45,113 bases of DNA from a bacterium (GTDB taxonomy: Bacteria > Myxococcota_A > UBA9160 > SZUA-336): the NCBI GenBank assembly GCA_024226335.1, contig JAAELY010000348.1:1-45113 (forward strand), read 5' to 3'. Shown here one piece after another: positions 35,599-44,979 of the stretch. Both the position numbers and the translations under genes were made by a program. The notes under the pieces are model-generated. The model saw nothing but the letters and a program-made list of their open reading frames with translations. It had not been told where the DNA came from and made no database searches. Every line of letters starts with the position of its first letter. The first letter of the stretch is position 1.

Positions 35599-35861
35599 GC
35601 ACCCTCCTCTTCCCGGCTTCTACGGTACCGGGTCGGGTCTGTGGTGGTAATTCGCGCACATCGTGCTTACCTCAGAGACCGACACTTTGTCAATCTTCCC
35701 CTTCGTGTCCCGCAAACCTGGCCAGTTGAGTATTCGAAAAAGGGCTGCATTCACTCGATTGCGATGTCGTTCGGAACTTGCACCGAGATCGCGGAGAGCC
35801 TCTCCAAAGGTCCCCTAACAGCCAGCCATTCGGGGCACGCTTCTTGCGGTAGCCTATTCCC

Positions 35862-37142
35862 ATGTCCCCACAAATCGACCCTGGACGACGTTCTCTCCTC
35901 CGACTTTTCCTGGCGAGCCCGCTCCTGCTCTGCCCACAACCGGTCGCCGCATTCGAGCATCTGCTTACAAAACTGGGAGAAACCTCTGCAAGTCCGGAGG
36001 AAACCCGCGAGATCATCACGGCCGCTGCGGATGCAATCAACGTTTTTGACTTCGAGGCCGTAGCCGAACGGAATTTGTCCCCAGCGCACTACACCTATCT
36101 GTCGATGGGCGTTCAGCACGAGGTCACTCTTCGAGCTAACCGATCCGCATTCGACGACTTCCAGTTGCTGCCGCGGCGTCTGGTCGATGTTCGCGAACTG
36201 GACACCTCGACGGAACTCTTCGGAACCAGGTTCTCCAGCCCAATCGTCCTGGCTCCGATGGGCACTCAGAAGGCATTCCATCCACAGGGGGAACTCGCCG
36301 TTGCGCGAGCCGCCCGGCGCACGGACCAACTGCAGATCCTGTCGACGGGTACATCCGTGCCGATCGAAGAGGTGGTCGAGGCGCGAGGCACCCCGGTCTG
36401 GTTCCAACTCTACACACCCGGCATCTGGCCCGCGACGCGCATGCAATTGAAAAAGGCCGAAGAGGTAGGCTGCCCCGCCGTCGTTCTGACCGTAGACATG
36501 ACGGCCACCCCCTTTGGACAGAACCGGGATCGGATTCGCCGCTTTCGCAGATCGAGCAATGAGGAGTGCCAGGCGTGTCACAAGTCCTTCGGCGACGACA
36601 TCCTTCGCGGAGCGATTGGCGCAGCCGATGCGGTTGGATTCGATCTGGGAAGACGCCTCGAGAATCTCATGCTCCTGGACTGGGACTACGTGGACAGGAT
36701 TCGCGATGCGACGTCGATGAAGTTGCTGCTCAAAGGGATCCTCACACGCGAGGACGCGCGCCTGTGTATCGAGCACGGAGTCGACGGGATCGTGGTTTCC
36801 AACCACGGGGGTCGAGCTGAAGACAGCGGATTGTCCACGATCGAAGTCCTTCCGGGAATCGTCGAAGAAGTTGGCGGACGCATCCCGATCCTGATCGATA
36901 GTGGCTTCCGCCGGGGGACCGACATCTTCAAAGCCCTGGCGCTGGGTGCCGATGCCGTGTGCGTCGGCCGGCCCTATGCCTGGGGGTTGGCGGCCTTCGG
37001 TCAACCTGGCGTCGAAGCCGTGCTCGAGATCCTGCGAAGTGAACTCGCGACGACCATGAAGGGAGTCGGAACGCCAGACCTGAAGTCGATCACCCGCGCA
37101 CACGTGACCAGGCGAAGTTCGGCCTGCGAGGTCCCGGGTTAG
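35862..37142 (+). CDS. Exported FMN-dependent alpha-hydroxyacid oxidase/dehydrogenase with a CxxCH motif
   Basis: 426 residues. The N-terminus has RRSLLRLFLASPLLL, a twin-arginine/Sec-type signal, followed by ~80 residues and then the FMN barrel. Family signatures are PIVLAPMGTQKAFHP, LTVDM, LLLKGILTREDA, and the catalytic VSNHGGR with His315 and Arg318; IDSGFRRGTDIFKALALGA binds the FMN phosphate. Enzymes of this family oxidise lactate, glycolate or mandelate. In the flexible loop before the active-site lid there is CQACHKSFGDD (Cys236, Cys239, His240), a classical c-type haem attachment motif. An exported enzyme with that motif could pass electrons to periplasmic cytochromes. Substrate unknown. 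The gene is monocistronic or leads into the GST gene 82 bp on. Confidence 0.85.
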   Translation: MSPQIDPGRRSLLRLFLASPLLLCPQPVAAFEHLLTKLGETSASPEETREIITAAADAINVFDFEAVAERNLSPAHYTYLSMGVQHEVTLRANRSAFDDFQLLPRRLVDVRELDTSTELFGTRFSSPIVLAPMGTQKAFHPQGELAVARAARRTDQLQILSTGTSVPIEEVVEARGTPVWFQLYTPGIWPATRMQLKKAEEVGCPAVVLTVDMTATPFGQNRDRIRRFRRSSNEECQACHKSFGDDILRGAIGAADAVGFDLGRRLENLMLLDWDYVDRIRDATSMKLLLKGILTREDARLCIEHGVDGIVVSNHGGRAEDSGLSTIEVLPGIVEEVGGRIPILIDSGFRRGTDIFKALALGADAVCVGRPYAWGLAAFGQPGVEAVLEILRSELATTMKGVGTPDLKSITRAHVTRRSSACEVPG

Positions 37143-37224
37143 CGGGAAGCCCTTCGTTCGTTTGCCGGTATGGCTTCGGCTCACGTATCCTCAGGGGAAC
37201 AGATCACCTGAGAGCAGCCGCATC

Positions 37225-37857
37225 GTGAAGCTCTACGTTTTCATCATCGCCCCGAATCCCACCCGCGTTCGCCTCTATCTGGCCGAAAAGGCCGCCATGG
37301 GAGGGAAGATCGACGTCGAAGAGATCATGGTCAATCTGCGCGAGGGCGAGCAGAAGAAAGCCGAGCACTTGAGTCGCAATCCGCTGGGAAAGCTACCCGT
37401 TCTCGAATTCGAAGACGGGAGCTTCCTGACGGAGTCGGCGGCGATCATGGAGTACTTCGAAGAGGTCTGTCCGGAACCGCCGATGATCGGAGTCGGGATT
37501 CGCGAGCGTGCGCGAGTCCGCGAACTCGCACGCATCGCGGATTTCGGCGTTCTGTTTCCGATCGCACGCGTCGTTCACTCGACCAACTCGCCCCTCGGTC
37601 TTCCGCCCTCACCCGAGATGGCGGCCCATTTTCGCGGTCTGCTTCCAGATGCCCTCAACATCCTGGACCGATTGCTCGCAGATGGCCGTCCGTTCCTGGC
37701 CGGAGATCGCCCCACGATCGCCGACTGCAACCTGGCGGCGGGATTCCAGTTCGCCCGCGTCGGAAAGGTCGAAATCGATCCGTCCTTCGAGCACCTGGCT
37801 CGTTGGGACCGCGACTACCGGGACCGGGATGCGGTGCGCTCGGTGCTCATTCAGTAA
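37225..37857 (+). CDS. Glutathione S-transferase family protein
   Basis: 210 residues from a GTG at 37225, giving VKLYVFIIAPNPTRVRLYLA as the typical beta-alpha start; the ribosome site is weak. The GSH-site region reads NPLGKLPVLEFEDGSFLTES, and the helical C-terminal domain runs to the stop. The class is not obvious, and the sequence differs strongly from the other GST at 32937. A P450 gene follows after 23 bp, so the two are probably co-expressed; GST-P450 pairs are common in detoxification or degradation of hydrophobic compounds. Confidence 0.88.
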   Translation: MKLYVFIIAPNPTRVRLYLAEKAAMGGKIDVEEIMVNLREGEQKKAEHLSRNPLGKLPVLEFEDGSFLTESAAIMEYFEEVCPEPPMIGVGIRERARVRELARIADFGVLFPIARVVHSTNSPLGLPPSPEMAAHFRGLLPDALNILDRLLADGRPFLAGDRPTIADCNLAAGFQFARVGKVEIDPSFEHLARWDRDYRDRDAVRSVLIQ

Positions 37858-37880
37858 CCGATGAATTCAGGGAGAGCAGT

Positions 37881-39101
37881 TTGACGAATCCGGCCTCAAG
37901 CGATCCAGCTCCGCTCGTCGACATGACCGATCCCGAACTCTGGCGTCAGCCCGGAGCCCACTTTACGCCCTGGTTTGGCGATGGGATTCGAGCGGGACGC
38001 GTCCCGGCCATGGACTCGATCATGCTCTTCCACCACGCCGACGTGCGCGATGCGTTGTGTGATTCGCGTCTCGGCGCCATGGGTACCCGAGCCTTTGAAT
38101 CCATGGGATGGGAGTCCGGCCCCTTCGTCGACTGGATGCGAAACAACGTCGTCGCACTGGACCCACCGGCACACACTCGCTTGCGTTCTCTGGTGAGTCA
38201 CGCCTTCACGCCGCGGCGCGTCGCCAAGATGGATGCAATGGCAAGAGGCGTCGCCCACGAACTCGCCGATGCGATGGCCGAAGCGGGCGAAGTCGATTTC
38301 TACGCCGCCTTCGCACAGCGCTTCCCCCTCAACATCATCTGCTCGTTGCTCGGCATTCCCGATGTCGATCACGCACAGATGCAGCGCTGGACCGAAGCGA
38401 TCAATGTGGCCACGGGAATTCCGCGGCCCTCGGCTCGCGCCGCCGCAGACGAAGCAGTCGCGGGCATCGTCGACTACGTGAACCGCTTGATCAACGAGCG
38501 GCGCAAGAAACCCGCCGAAGACCTCCTGAGCGGATTGATCCGCTCGAGAGACGATGGCGAGAAAATGAGTGCCGAAGAACTCCCGGCAATGGTGATCCAG
38601 CTACTGGTCGCGGGACACGAGACCACGCGCAATCTGATCGGCAACGGGCTGTACACCCTGCTTCGCAACCCCGCTCAACTGGCGCGCCTGCGACAGAATC
38701 CGGAAAGGGTTGGCAATGCCGTCGAGGAAACGATTCGCTTCGAGCCCTCGCTGATCTGGGTCGCTCGCACGGCCCGCGAGGACCTGGAACTCGCAGGCTT
38801 CGAGGTCAAGCGGGACCGACTCGTCCTGTTGAACCTCGCCGCCGCCAATCGCGATCCCCTGGTTCATCCCGAACCCGAGAAATTCGACATCGATCGAGAG
38901 AACATCCAGGTGCTGTCGTTCGGAATGGGCACGCACTACTGCATCGGAGCCAACCTCGCCCGCCTCGAAGGCCAGATCGCCTTCGAAGTCTTGCTGGAGC
39001 GTTTCTCGAAAATCGAGTTCATCGGCGATCCGCCAGAGTTCGCGGCCTACACCGCATTGCGAACGCTCGAATCACTGAATCTGCGCGTCACCCCGTCCTG
39101 A
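37881..39101 (+). CDS. Cytochrome P450
   Basis: 406 residues from TTG at 37881, preceded by AGGGAGAG; this gives a standard soluble bacterial P450. The I-helix oxygen-activation motif is VAGHETTRNLIGNG, the K-helix ExxR is EETIRFEPSL, and the haem-binding loop is FGMGTHYCIGANLARLE with Cys354 as thiolate ligand. No membrane anchor. It would need a ferredoxin and reductase from elsewhere, since none is encoded here. Family-level resemblance (VVALDPPAHTRLRSLVSHAF) is to class I degradative P450s; substrate not predictable. It is the second gene behind a GST gene, and convergent with xsc across 40 bp. Confidence 0.95.
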   Translation: MTNPASSDPAPLVDMTDPELWRQPGAHFTPWFGDGIRAGRVPAMDSIMLFHHADVRDALCDSRLGAMGTRAFESMGWESGPFVDWMRNNVVALDPPAHTRLRSLVSHAFTPRRVAKMDAMARGVAHELADAMAEAGEVDFYAAFAQRFPLNIICSLLGIPDVDHAQMQRWTEAINVATGIPRPSARAAADEAVAGIVDYVNRLINERRKKPAEDLLSGLIRSRDDGEKMSAEELPAMVIQLLVAGHETTRNLIGNGLYTLLRNPAQLARLRQNPERVGNAVEETIRFEPSLIWVARTAREDLELAGFEVKRDRLVLLNLAAANRDPLVHPEPEKFDIDRENIQVLSFGMGTHYCIGANLARLEGQIAFEVLLERFSKIEFIGDPPEFAAYTALRTLESLNLRVTPS

Positions 39102-39115
39102 CCCGCCGGATCTCG

Positions 39116-39139
39116 ACCCGCTCGATCGTGTGCGCGGGT
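39116..39139. terminator. Weak hairpin between P450 and xsc
   Basis: ACCCGC (39116-39121) pairs with GCGGGT (39134-39139) and is followed by TCCTATTTCTT on the plus strand. It fits in the 40-bp convergent gap and may end P450 transcription. Confidence 0.4.
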
Positions 39140-39141
39140 TC

Positions 39142-40863
39142 CTATTTCTTGGCTCCGAAATCCTTGTACTTCTCGAGCAAGCGCTTGGGCTGTTTCAATG
39201 CGTCGCGCCGGAAGGGATCGCCGAGTTCCTGGGTGACCATGATTTCCAGAACCGTCGCCCGATCGGACGAAGTCGCTTCGCGCAGCGCGTCGCCGATCTG
39301 ATCGGGAGAATCGACGCGGACGCCCTGCGCACCCATCGCGCGTGCGATCTCGGCAAAACTCGGATTCTCGAGGTTCACACCGAGGTATCGGTCGTCGTAG
39401 AAGTCGATCTGGTTGCGCTTTTCCGCGCCCCACTGGCCGTTGTTGAAGACCACCGCGGTCACCGGAATGTTCTCGCGCACACAGGTCATCACCTCGGTGA
39501 GGCTCATGCCCCAAGCACCGTCTCCCACATACGCAACACACGGACGCTCCGGAGCAGCGACCTTCGCACCCATGGCGGTGGGAAAGGCGTATCCGCAATT
39601 GCCGAAACTCATCGCGGCCAGGAAGCTATTGGGACGTTCAAAACGCAGATAGCTATTGGATACCGAGCAGATATTGCCGATGTCGGTGGCCACGATGGCG
39701 TCTGCAGGCATCGCCTTTTCGAGTTCGCGCAGACAGCGCCGGGGCGGGATCGGAGATCCGTCTCCGGAAGACATCTGATCGAGTTCCTTTTCCCAGCTCT
39801 GCTTCTGAGCTTCGACTTCCTTGCGCCGGGCCTCCGCACCGTCGAGCACAGGAGCCTTGCGGTCGGGGGAAGTCAGACGAAGGAGCAGATCGGCAGCCGC
39901 AGCCCTGGCATCGCCACAGATTCCCACCTCGAAGGGGCGAACGAGACCCAGCGATCGCGGATCGCTATCGACCTGGATGATCTTCGCGTTCTGCGGCCAG
40001 TACTCCATGCCGTACTGGGGCAGAGTTCCGAAGGGGCCGAGCCGGGAACCGAGCGCCAGAACCACATCCGCCTTCTCGACGATACGCATGGCAGCTTTCG
40101 AACCCTGGTAACCGATCGGGCCGCACAGGAGCGGATGGCTGGCGGGAAACGCGTCGTTGTGGAGATAGCTCGTGATCACCGGAGCCGAGAGGAATTCGGC
40201 AAGGGCCACCGCTTCCGCACACCCCCCGGACATGACCACGCCACCTCCCGCCAGCAAGACCGGGAACTTCGCGTTCGCGAGAAGTTCGGCAGCGGCCTCG
40301 AGACTCTCGGCACCACCGGCGGAACGCTCGATGGGCTTGGGTGTCTGAATCTCTGAGTCGAATTCCCCGTAGAAGTGATCGCGGGGGATATTGACCTGCG
40401 TCGGCCCCCGCTCGAGCTGCGCAATCGAAAACGCGCGATGAGTGAGTTCCGCGATCCGCTCGGGCCGACTCACGTGCGCCTGATACTTGGTGATCTTGGA
40501 GAAGATCGGCATCTGGTCGGTTTCCTGGAAACCGCCCAGTCCCATGCCCATGCTGCCGGTCTCGGGCGTGATCGCAACCACCGGGGAATGGGCCCAGTAG
40601 GCCGCCGCGATGGCGGTCACGAAGTTGGTGATACCCGGTCCGTTCTGCCCGATGCAGACTCCGTGGCGATCCGAAACGCGGGAGTAGCCATCGGCCATAT
40701 GGGCCGCATTCTGTTCGTGGGCGACGGAGATGAAGCGGATGCCCGCTCCGGGAAACAGATCGAGCGCATCCATGTAGGCCGAGCCCACGATGCCAAATAC
40801 ATCCTTCACACCATGCGCCACGAGTGTTTCGACAAAGGCTTCGCTCGCACTTATCCGGGGCAT
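39142..40863 (-). CDS. xsc: Sulfoacetaldehyde acetyltransferase
   Basis: 573 residues. This thiamine-diphosphate enzyme converts sulfoacetaldehyde and phosphate to acetyl phosphate and sulfite. The N-terminus (SEAFVETLVAHGVKDVFGIV, then GSAYMDALDLFPGAGIRFI) and VAHEQNAAHMADGYSRV, which carries the ThDP-activating Glu, match Xsc much more closely than other members of the family. The ThDP/Mg motif is VGDGAWGMSLTEVMT, ending in VVFNNGQWGAEK. The ATG at 40863 follows AGGAGGGTGA. It is divergent from tpa-ackA, which supply its substrate and use its product. No phosphate acetyltransferase gene is visible. Confidence 0.93.
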   Translation of the reverse strand: MPRISASEAFVETLVAHGVKDVFGIVGSAYMDALDLFPGAGIRFISVAHEQNAAHMADGYSRVSDRHGVCIGQNGPGITNFVTAIAAAYWAHSPVVAITPETGSMGMGLGGFQETDQMPIFSKITKYQAHVSRPERIAELTHRAFSIAQLERGPTQVNIPRDHFYGEFDSEIQTPKPIERSAGGAESLEAAAELLANAKFPVLLAGGGVVMSGGCAEAVALAEFLSAPVITSYLHNDAFPASHPLLCGPIGYQGSKAAMRIVEKADVVLALGSRLGPFGTLPQYGMEYWPQNAKIIQVDSDPRSLGLVRPFEVGICGDARAAAADLLLRLTSPDRKAPVLDGAEARRKEVEAQKQSWEKELDQMSSGDGSPIPPRRCLRELEKAMPADAIVATDIGNICSVSNSYLRFERPNSFLAAMSFGNCGYAFPTAMGAKVAAPERPCVAYVGDGAWGMSLTEVMTCVRENIPVTAVVFNNGQWGAEKRNQIDFYDDRYLGVNLENPSFAEIARAMGAQGVRVDSPDQIGDALREATSSDRATVLEIMVTQELGDPFRRDALKQPKRLLEKYKDFGAKK

Positions 40864-40924
40864 CGTCACCCTCCTGTATTCCGGTCTATTCTTGGTTTCG
40901 GGTGCTGGTTTCCGGTCTTGTCCT

Positions 40925-40947
40925 GGACCGTGCAGAATCAGCGGTCC
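40925..40947. promoter_or_regulatory. Inverted repeat in the xsc/tpa divergent region
   Basis: GGACCG (40925-40930) and CGGTCC (40942-40947) form a perfect 6-bp dyad with an 11-bp spacer inside the 219-bp divergent promoter region of xsc and tpa. It may bind a taurine-responsive regulator, but no regulator gene is adjacent. Confidence 0.35.
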
Positions 40948-40999
40948 CGGCTCCGAGCGGACCCGGGACATCCCGGCACTCGGATCGACGAGTTCGTCT

Positions 41000-41015
41000 A
41001 TGATGCTGGCATCGT
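41000..41015. promoter_or_regulatory. Imperfect palindrome upstream of tpa
   Basis: ATGATGCTGGCATCGT is a 16-bp near-palindrome with a perfect GATGC/GCATC core, located about 68 bp before the tpa start and 137 bp before the xsc start. A second candidate operator in this divergent region. Confidence 0.35.
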
Positions 41016-41082
41016 ACAACAACGAGGCTCGTCCGTTGGACGATAGCTTGCCCCGATGCCAGGCGAAGCCAGGAGTAGGCCC

Positions 41083-42440
41083 ATGACCGATCGCGAAGCC
41101 GAGCTGAACGCACTCGACGTGGAATGTCTCTGGCATCCTCTCACCCAGCACAGGGACATCGAGTCCGCCCCGCCCAGGCTCATCGAACGCGCTCAGGGAT
41201 CGCTCCTTTTCGATGCCAGTGGGAATCAGTGCTTGGATGGGGTCTCGGGACTTTGGTGCGTCAATATTGGCCACGGACGCGAAGAACTGGCGGATGTCGC
41301 ACGGGAGCAGATGGCCGCACTCGCCTACGTCCCGATGACCATGAGCCACGAACCCGCCGTCCGCCTGGCTGCGAAACTAGTCGAACTGCTCGGCTATCCC
41401 GGCAAGGTCTACTTTTCGAATAGCGGATCCGAAGCCAACGAAGCGGCGTTCAAGATCGCGCGTCAGTATCAAGCCCAACGCAGCGGCGGTACTTCCGATC
41501 GCTTCAAGATTATCGCCCGCACCCGCGGCTATCATGGAAACACCCTGGGGGCCCTCAGCGCCACCGGTCAGCAGCAACGCCGAGCCGGTTACGAACCCCT
41601 GGCTCCCGGATTCGTCTTCACCGACGCACCCGATCCGTATCGCGACACGGGCGACTGCGCGGAGAAACTCGAACAGACCATCCTGCAAGAAGGTGCGGAT
41701 AGCGTCGCCGCATTCATCATGGAGCCCATCATCGCCGGAGGCGGCATCCTCGTTCCGCCCGACGACTATCTGCCGCGAGTTCGCGAGATCTGCGATCGCC
41801 ACGGAGTCCTGCTCATCCTCGACGAGGTGGTGACGGGTTTCGGCCGAACGGGAAAGATGTTCGCCCACCAGCACTGGGGCGTGGAAGCCGACATCATCAC
41901 CTTCGCCAAGGGTATAGCCAGCGGTTACATGCCACTGGCCGCGACCGTCGTGCGTCAAGAGATATTCCAGGCCTTTGAGGGAGAAGTCGAGAGCGGTCGG
42001 CACTTCCGCCACGTGAATACCTACGGCGGACATCCCGTCGCCACGGCGGTGGGTTTGCGCAACCTCGAGATCATCGAGCGCGAACAGCTCGTCGAACGGG
42101 CGAGTGTGATGGGCAAATCCATCTTGTCGAAACTGCAACGACTCGCGAAACACCCCTGCATCGGAGACATTCGCGGCAAGGGTCTTTTGATCGGGATCGA
42201 ACTCGTCACCGACCAACAGAGCAAGCAACCGGCGGAAAGCAGCACAATCGCCGCGATCCTCTCCTTCTGCGCTGAAAGAGGTCTGATCATCGGACGAACG
42301 GCGCAGACGACCCCGGGATTGATGAACGTACTGATCCTGGCACCGCCCTTCGTTCTGAGCGAATCGGAAGCGGACTTCCTGGTGGACACCGCGGAAGCGG
42401 CGATTGAACACGTGTGCGGTGCCCGCGATCGAGCCGGCGA

Positions 42441-42444
<4 letters not shown>
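41083..42444 (+). CDS. tpa: Taurine-pyruvate aminotransferase
   Basis: 453 residues, class III PLP aminotransferase. The ATG at 41083 has AGGAG 7 nt upstream. WHPLTQHRDIESAPPRLIER, then DGVSGLWCVNIGHGREELAD, match taurine/omega-amino-acid transaminases. FSNSGSEANEAAFKIARQY, LILDEVVTGFGRTGKMF and the PLP lysine Lys276 in FAKGIASGYMPLAA complete the fold. Tpa moves the amino group of taurine to pyruvate, giving sulfoacetaldehyde and alanine. Assignment to taurine rests on the divergent xsc neighbour and N-terminal similarity; a related omega-amino acid is possible. The stop overlaps the TTG of ackA, so the two are translationally coupled. Confidence 0.88.
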
Positions 42445-43642
<1,198 letters not shown>

Positions 43643-43646
<4 letters not shown>

Positions 43647-43984
43647 AACCCGAACAGGTCGCGGAGGCCTACTTCTCCCGCATGCGCGAACAGGATATTG
43701 GCGTGGTCGAACTCTTTCACGAAGACGCCGTGCTCCTGGGCCTTGGCATGCGTGTCTCGGGTCATGAAGCCATCCGGAAATTCTATTCGACAGCCATCAA
43801 AGGCGGCGGACCGAGCCCTCGAATGGCCGGACCGCTGGTCAGCGATGGCCAGCGGGTGTTTGCCGAGGTCTTCATCGACCTATCCATCGGGTCGACCGTG
43901 CACGCCGTAGATGTGTTTCACATCGAAGACGATCGCATCCGAATGCTCAACTACTTCATTTCCGATGAACCCGCAGAGCAATAG
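43643..43984 (+). CDS. NTF2/SnoaL-like small protein
   Basis: 113 residues. MKPEQVAEAYFSRMREQDIG, then VELFHEDAVLLGLGMRVSGH, followed by EAIRKFY and a VDVFHIEDDRIRMLNYF end, is the pattern of the NTF2-like/SnoaL cone fold found in small isomerases, dehydratases and binding proteins. The ATG overlaps the ackA stop (ATGA at 43643-43646), so it is translated with the taurine genes. No catalytic residues can be named with certainty. Its role with taurine or acetyl phosphate is unclear; it may belong instead with the flavin/F420-fold gene that follows 22 bp later. Confidence 0.82.
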
Positions 43985-44006
43985 AACAGGACTGAGGAAG
44001 CGTTCA

Positions 44007-44426
44007 ATGGGAAATCCGATCGAAGAACTCGAGAAACACCGCGACCTGCTCGAGAGTCCCATCCTCGCCCAGGTGGCGTTTCGCCTGCCCGACGGTCTTC
44101 TCGCCAATAACGTGGTGTCGTTTCTCTGGGATGGTGAACGAGTCGGATTCAGTACGCTGAAATCCTATTTCAAGTATCGCTGCCTGCTGGCCGACGACCT
44201 GCTCACCATGCTGCTGATCGACCCGAAGGACCCTCGTCGCTATCTCGAAATCCGCGGGCATGCCGAACTCAGCGACGACGCGGACCACCGGTTCATCAAT
44301 CGCATCGCCATGAAGTACTTCAGCCTCGAAGAGTATCCCTACCACCAGCCTGGGGACGAGCGGGTCACCGTGATGCTCAACACCCAGCGCTGTCGAGCGG
44401 CACAGGTTCAGCACGGGGAGAGTTGA
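44007..44426 (+). CDS. PPOX-fold (pyridoxamine 5'-phosphate oxidase-like / F420-type) oxidoreductase
   Basis: 139 residues from the ATG at 44007 with GAGGAAG upstream. The split-barrel FMN/F420-binding fold is suggested by LESPILAQVAFRLPDGLLAN, followed by VVSFLWDGERVGFSTL, then KYRCLLADDLLTMLLIDPKD and YLEIRGHAELSDDADHRFIN. These features match the short PPOX class used for flavin or F420 cofactors and not PdxH itself, which is longer. It follows the NTF2-like gene by 22 bp at the end of the tpa-ackA transcription unit. Substrate and cofactor are not determined by what I can see. Confidence 0.82.
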   Translation: MGNPIEELEKHRDLLESPILAQVAFRLPDGLLANNVVSFLWDGERVGFSTLKSYFKYRCLLADDLLTMLLIDPKDPRRYLEIRGHAELSDDADHRFINRIAMKYFSLEEYPYHQPGDERVTVMLNTQRCRAAQVQHGES

Positions 44427-44448
44427 GCCTCCGGCAAAGGGCTTCCGG

Positions 44449-44979
44449 ATGTCCAATCGACTCCCTTCTGCTACTGTCGGCCCGGCAATGCTCTCGATTC
44501 ACCTCCTAAGAAAGAGCTGCGGGCTCGTTCTGTCGATGCTTCTGCTCGCCGTATTCGTTGGCGGAGCAGCCAACCCCTGTAGCGTGGCCAATGCCTGGGC
44601 TGTTGCGGACCGGAACGCATCACTGCGCGGCCCGGCACACGATGGTCCAGCAGCCGCGCACGAGCACTCCAGAACTTCCCATGAGAATCACTCCTCTCAT
44701 GAGAATCCCTCCTCCCACAAACACTGTGGCGAGGCCGATGGAGCCCCTGGGGAGATTCAAGAGACCTCGAACGAGGATCCCAAAAAGAAATCCTCGAATA
44801 CCTGTCATTGCATCGAAGTTCCCGGCTACGGCAGCGCCGGAATGCAACTCGACTTCATCACTCCAACGAGCAACCCCATTGGGCTTGCATGCTGGCGCAT
44901 AGACGAAGACCCGGAAACACCCGGAGAGCTTCCGAACCCGCCCCTTCTTCCGATCGACCACGTTCCGGAGTTCGCCTAG
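44449..44979 (+). CDS. Exported histidine-rich protein, function unknown
   Basis: 176 residues from 44449, or 163 from an in-frame ATG at 44488 that opens directly on the hydrophobic signal (LVLSMLLLAVFVGGAANPC). The mature part has a His-rich stretch with repeated SHEN units (HENHSSHENPSSHKHCG) and later TCHCIEV, giving many His and Cys residues suited to binding Zn, Cu or Ni. The C-terminal ~50 residues are Pro-rich and end VPEFA. Such sequences are seen in exported metal-binding or metal-responsive proteins, but I do not recognise a family. The 22-bp gap to the PPOX gene allows co-transcription. Confidence 0.6.
   Translation: MSNRLPSATVGPAMLSIHLLRKSCGLVLSMLLLAVFVGGAANPCSVANAWAVADRNASLRGPAHDGPAAAHEHSRTSHENHSSHENPSSHKHCGEADGAPGEIQETSNEDPKKKSSNTCHCIEVPGYGSAGMQLDFITPTSNPIGLACWRIDEDPETPGELPNPPLLPIDHVPEFA

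Noticed and set aside
39142-40863. Acetolactate synthase or oxalyl-CoA decarboxylase instead of Xsc
   Set aside because: The N-terminal and ThDP-site segments match Xsc more closely, and tpa and ackA flank it.
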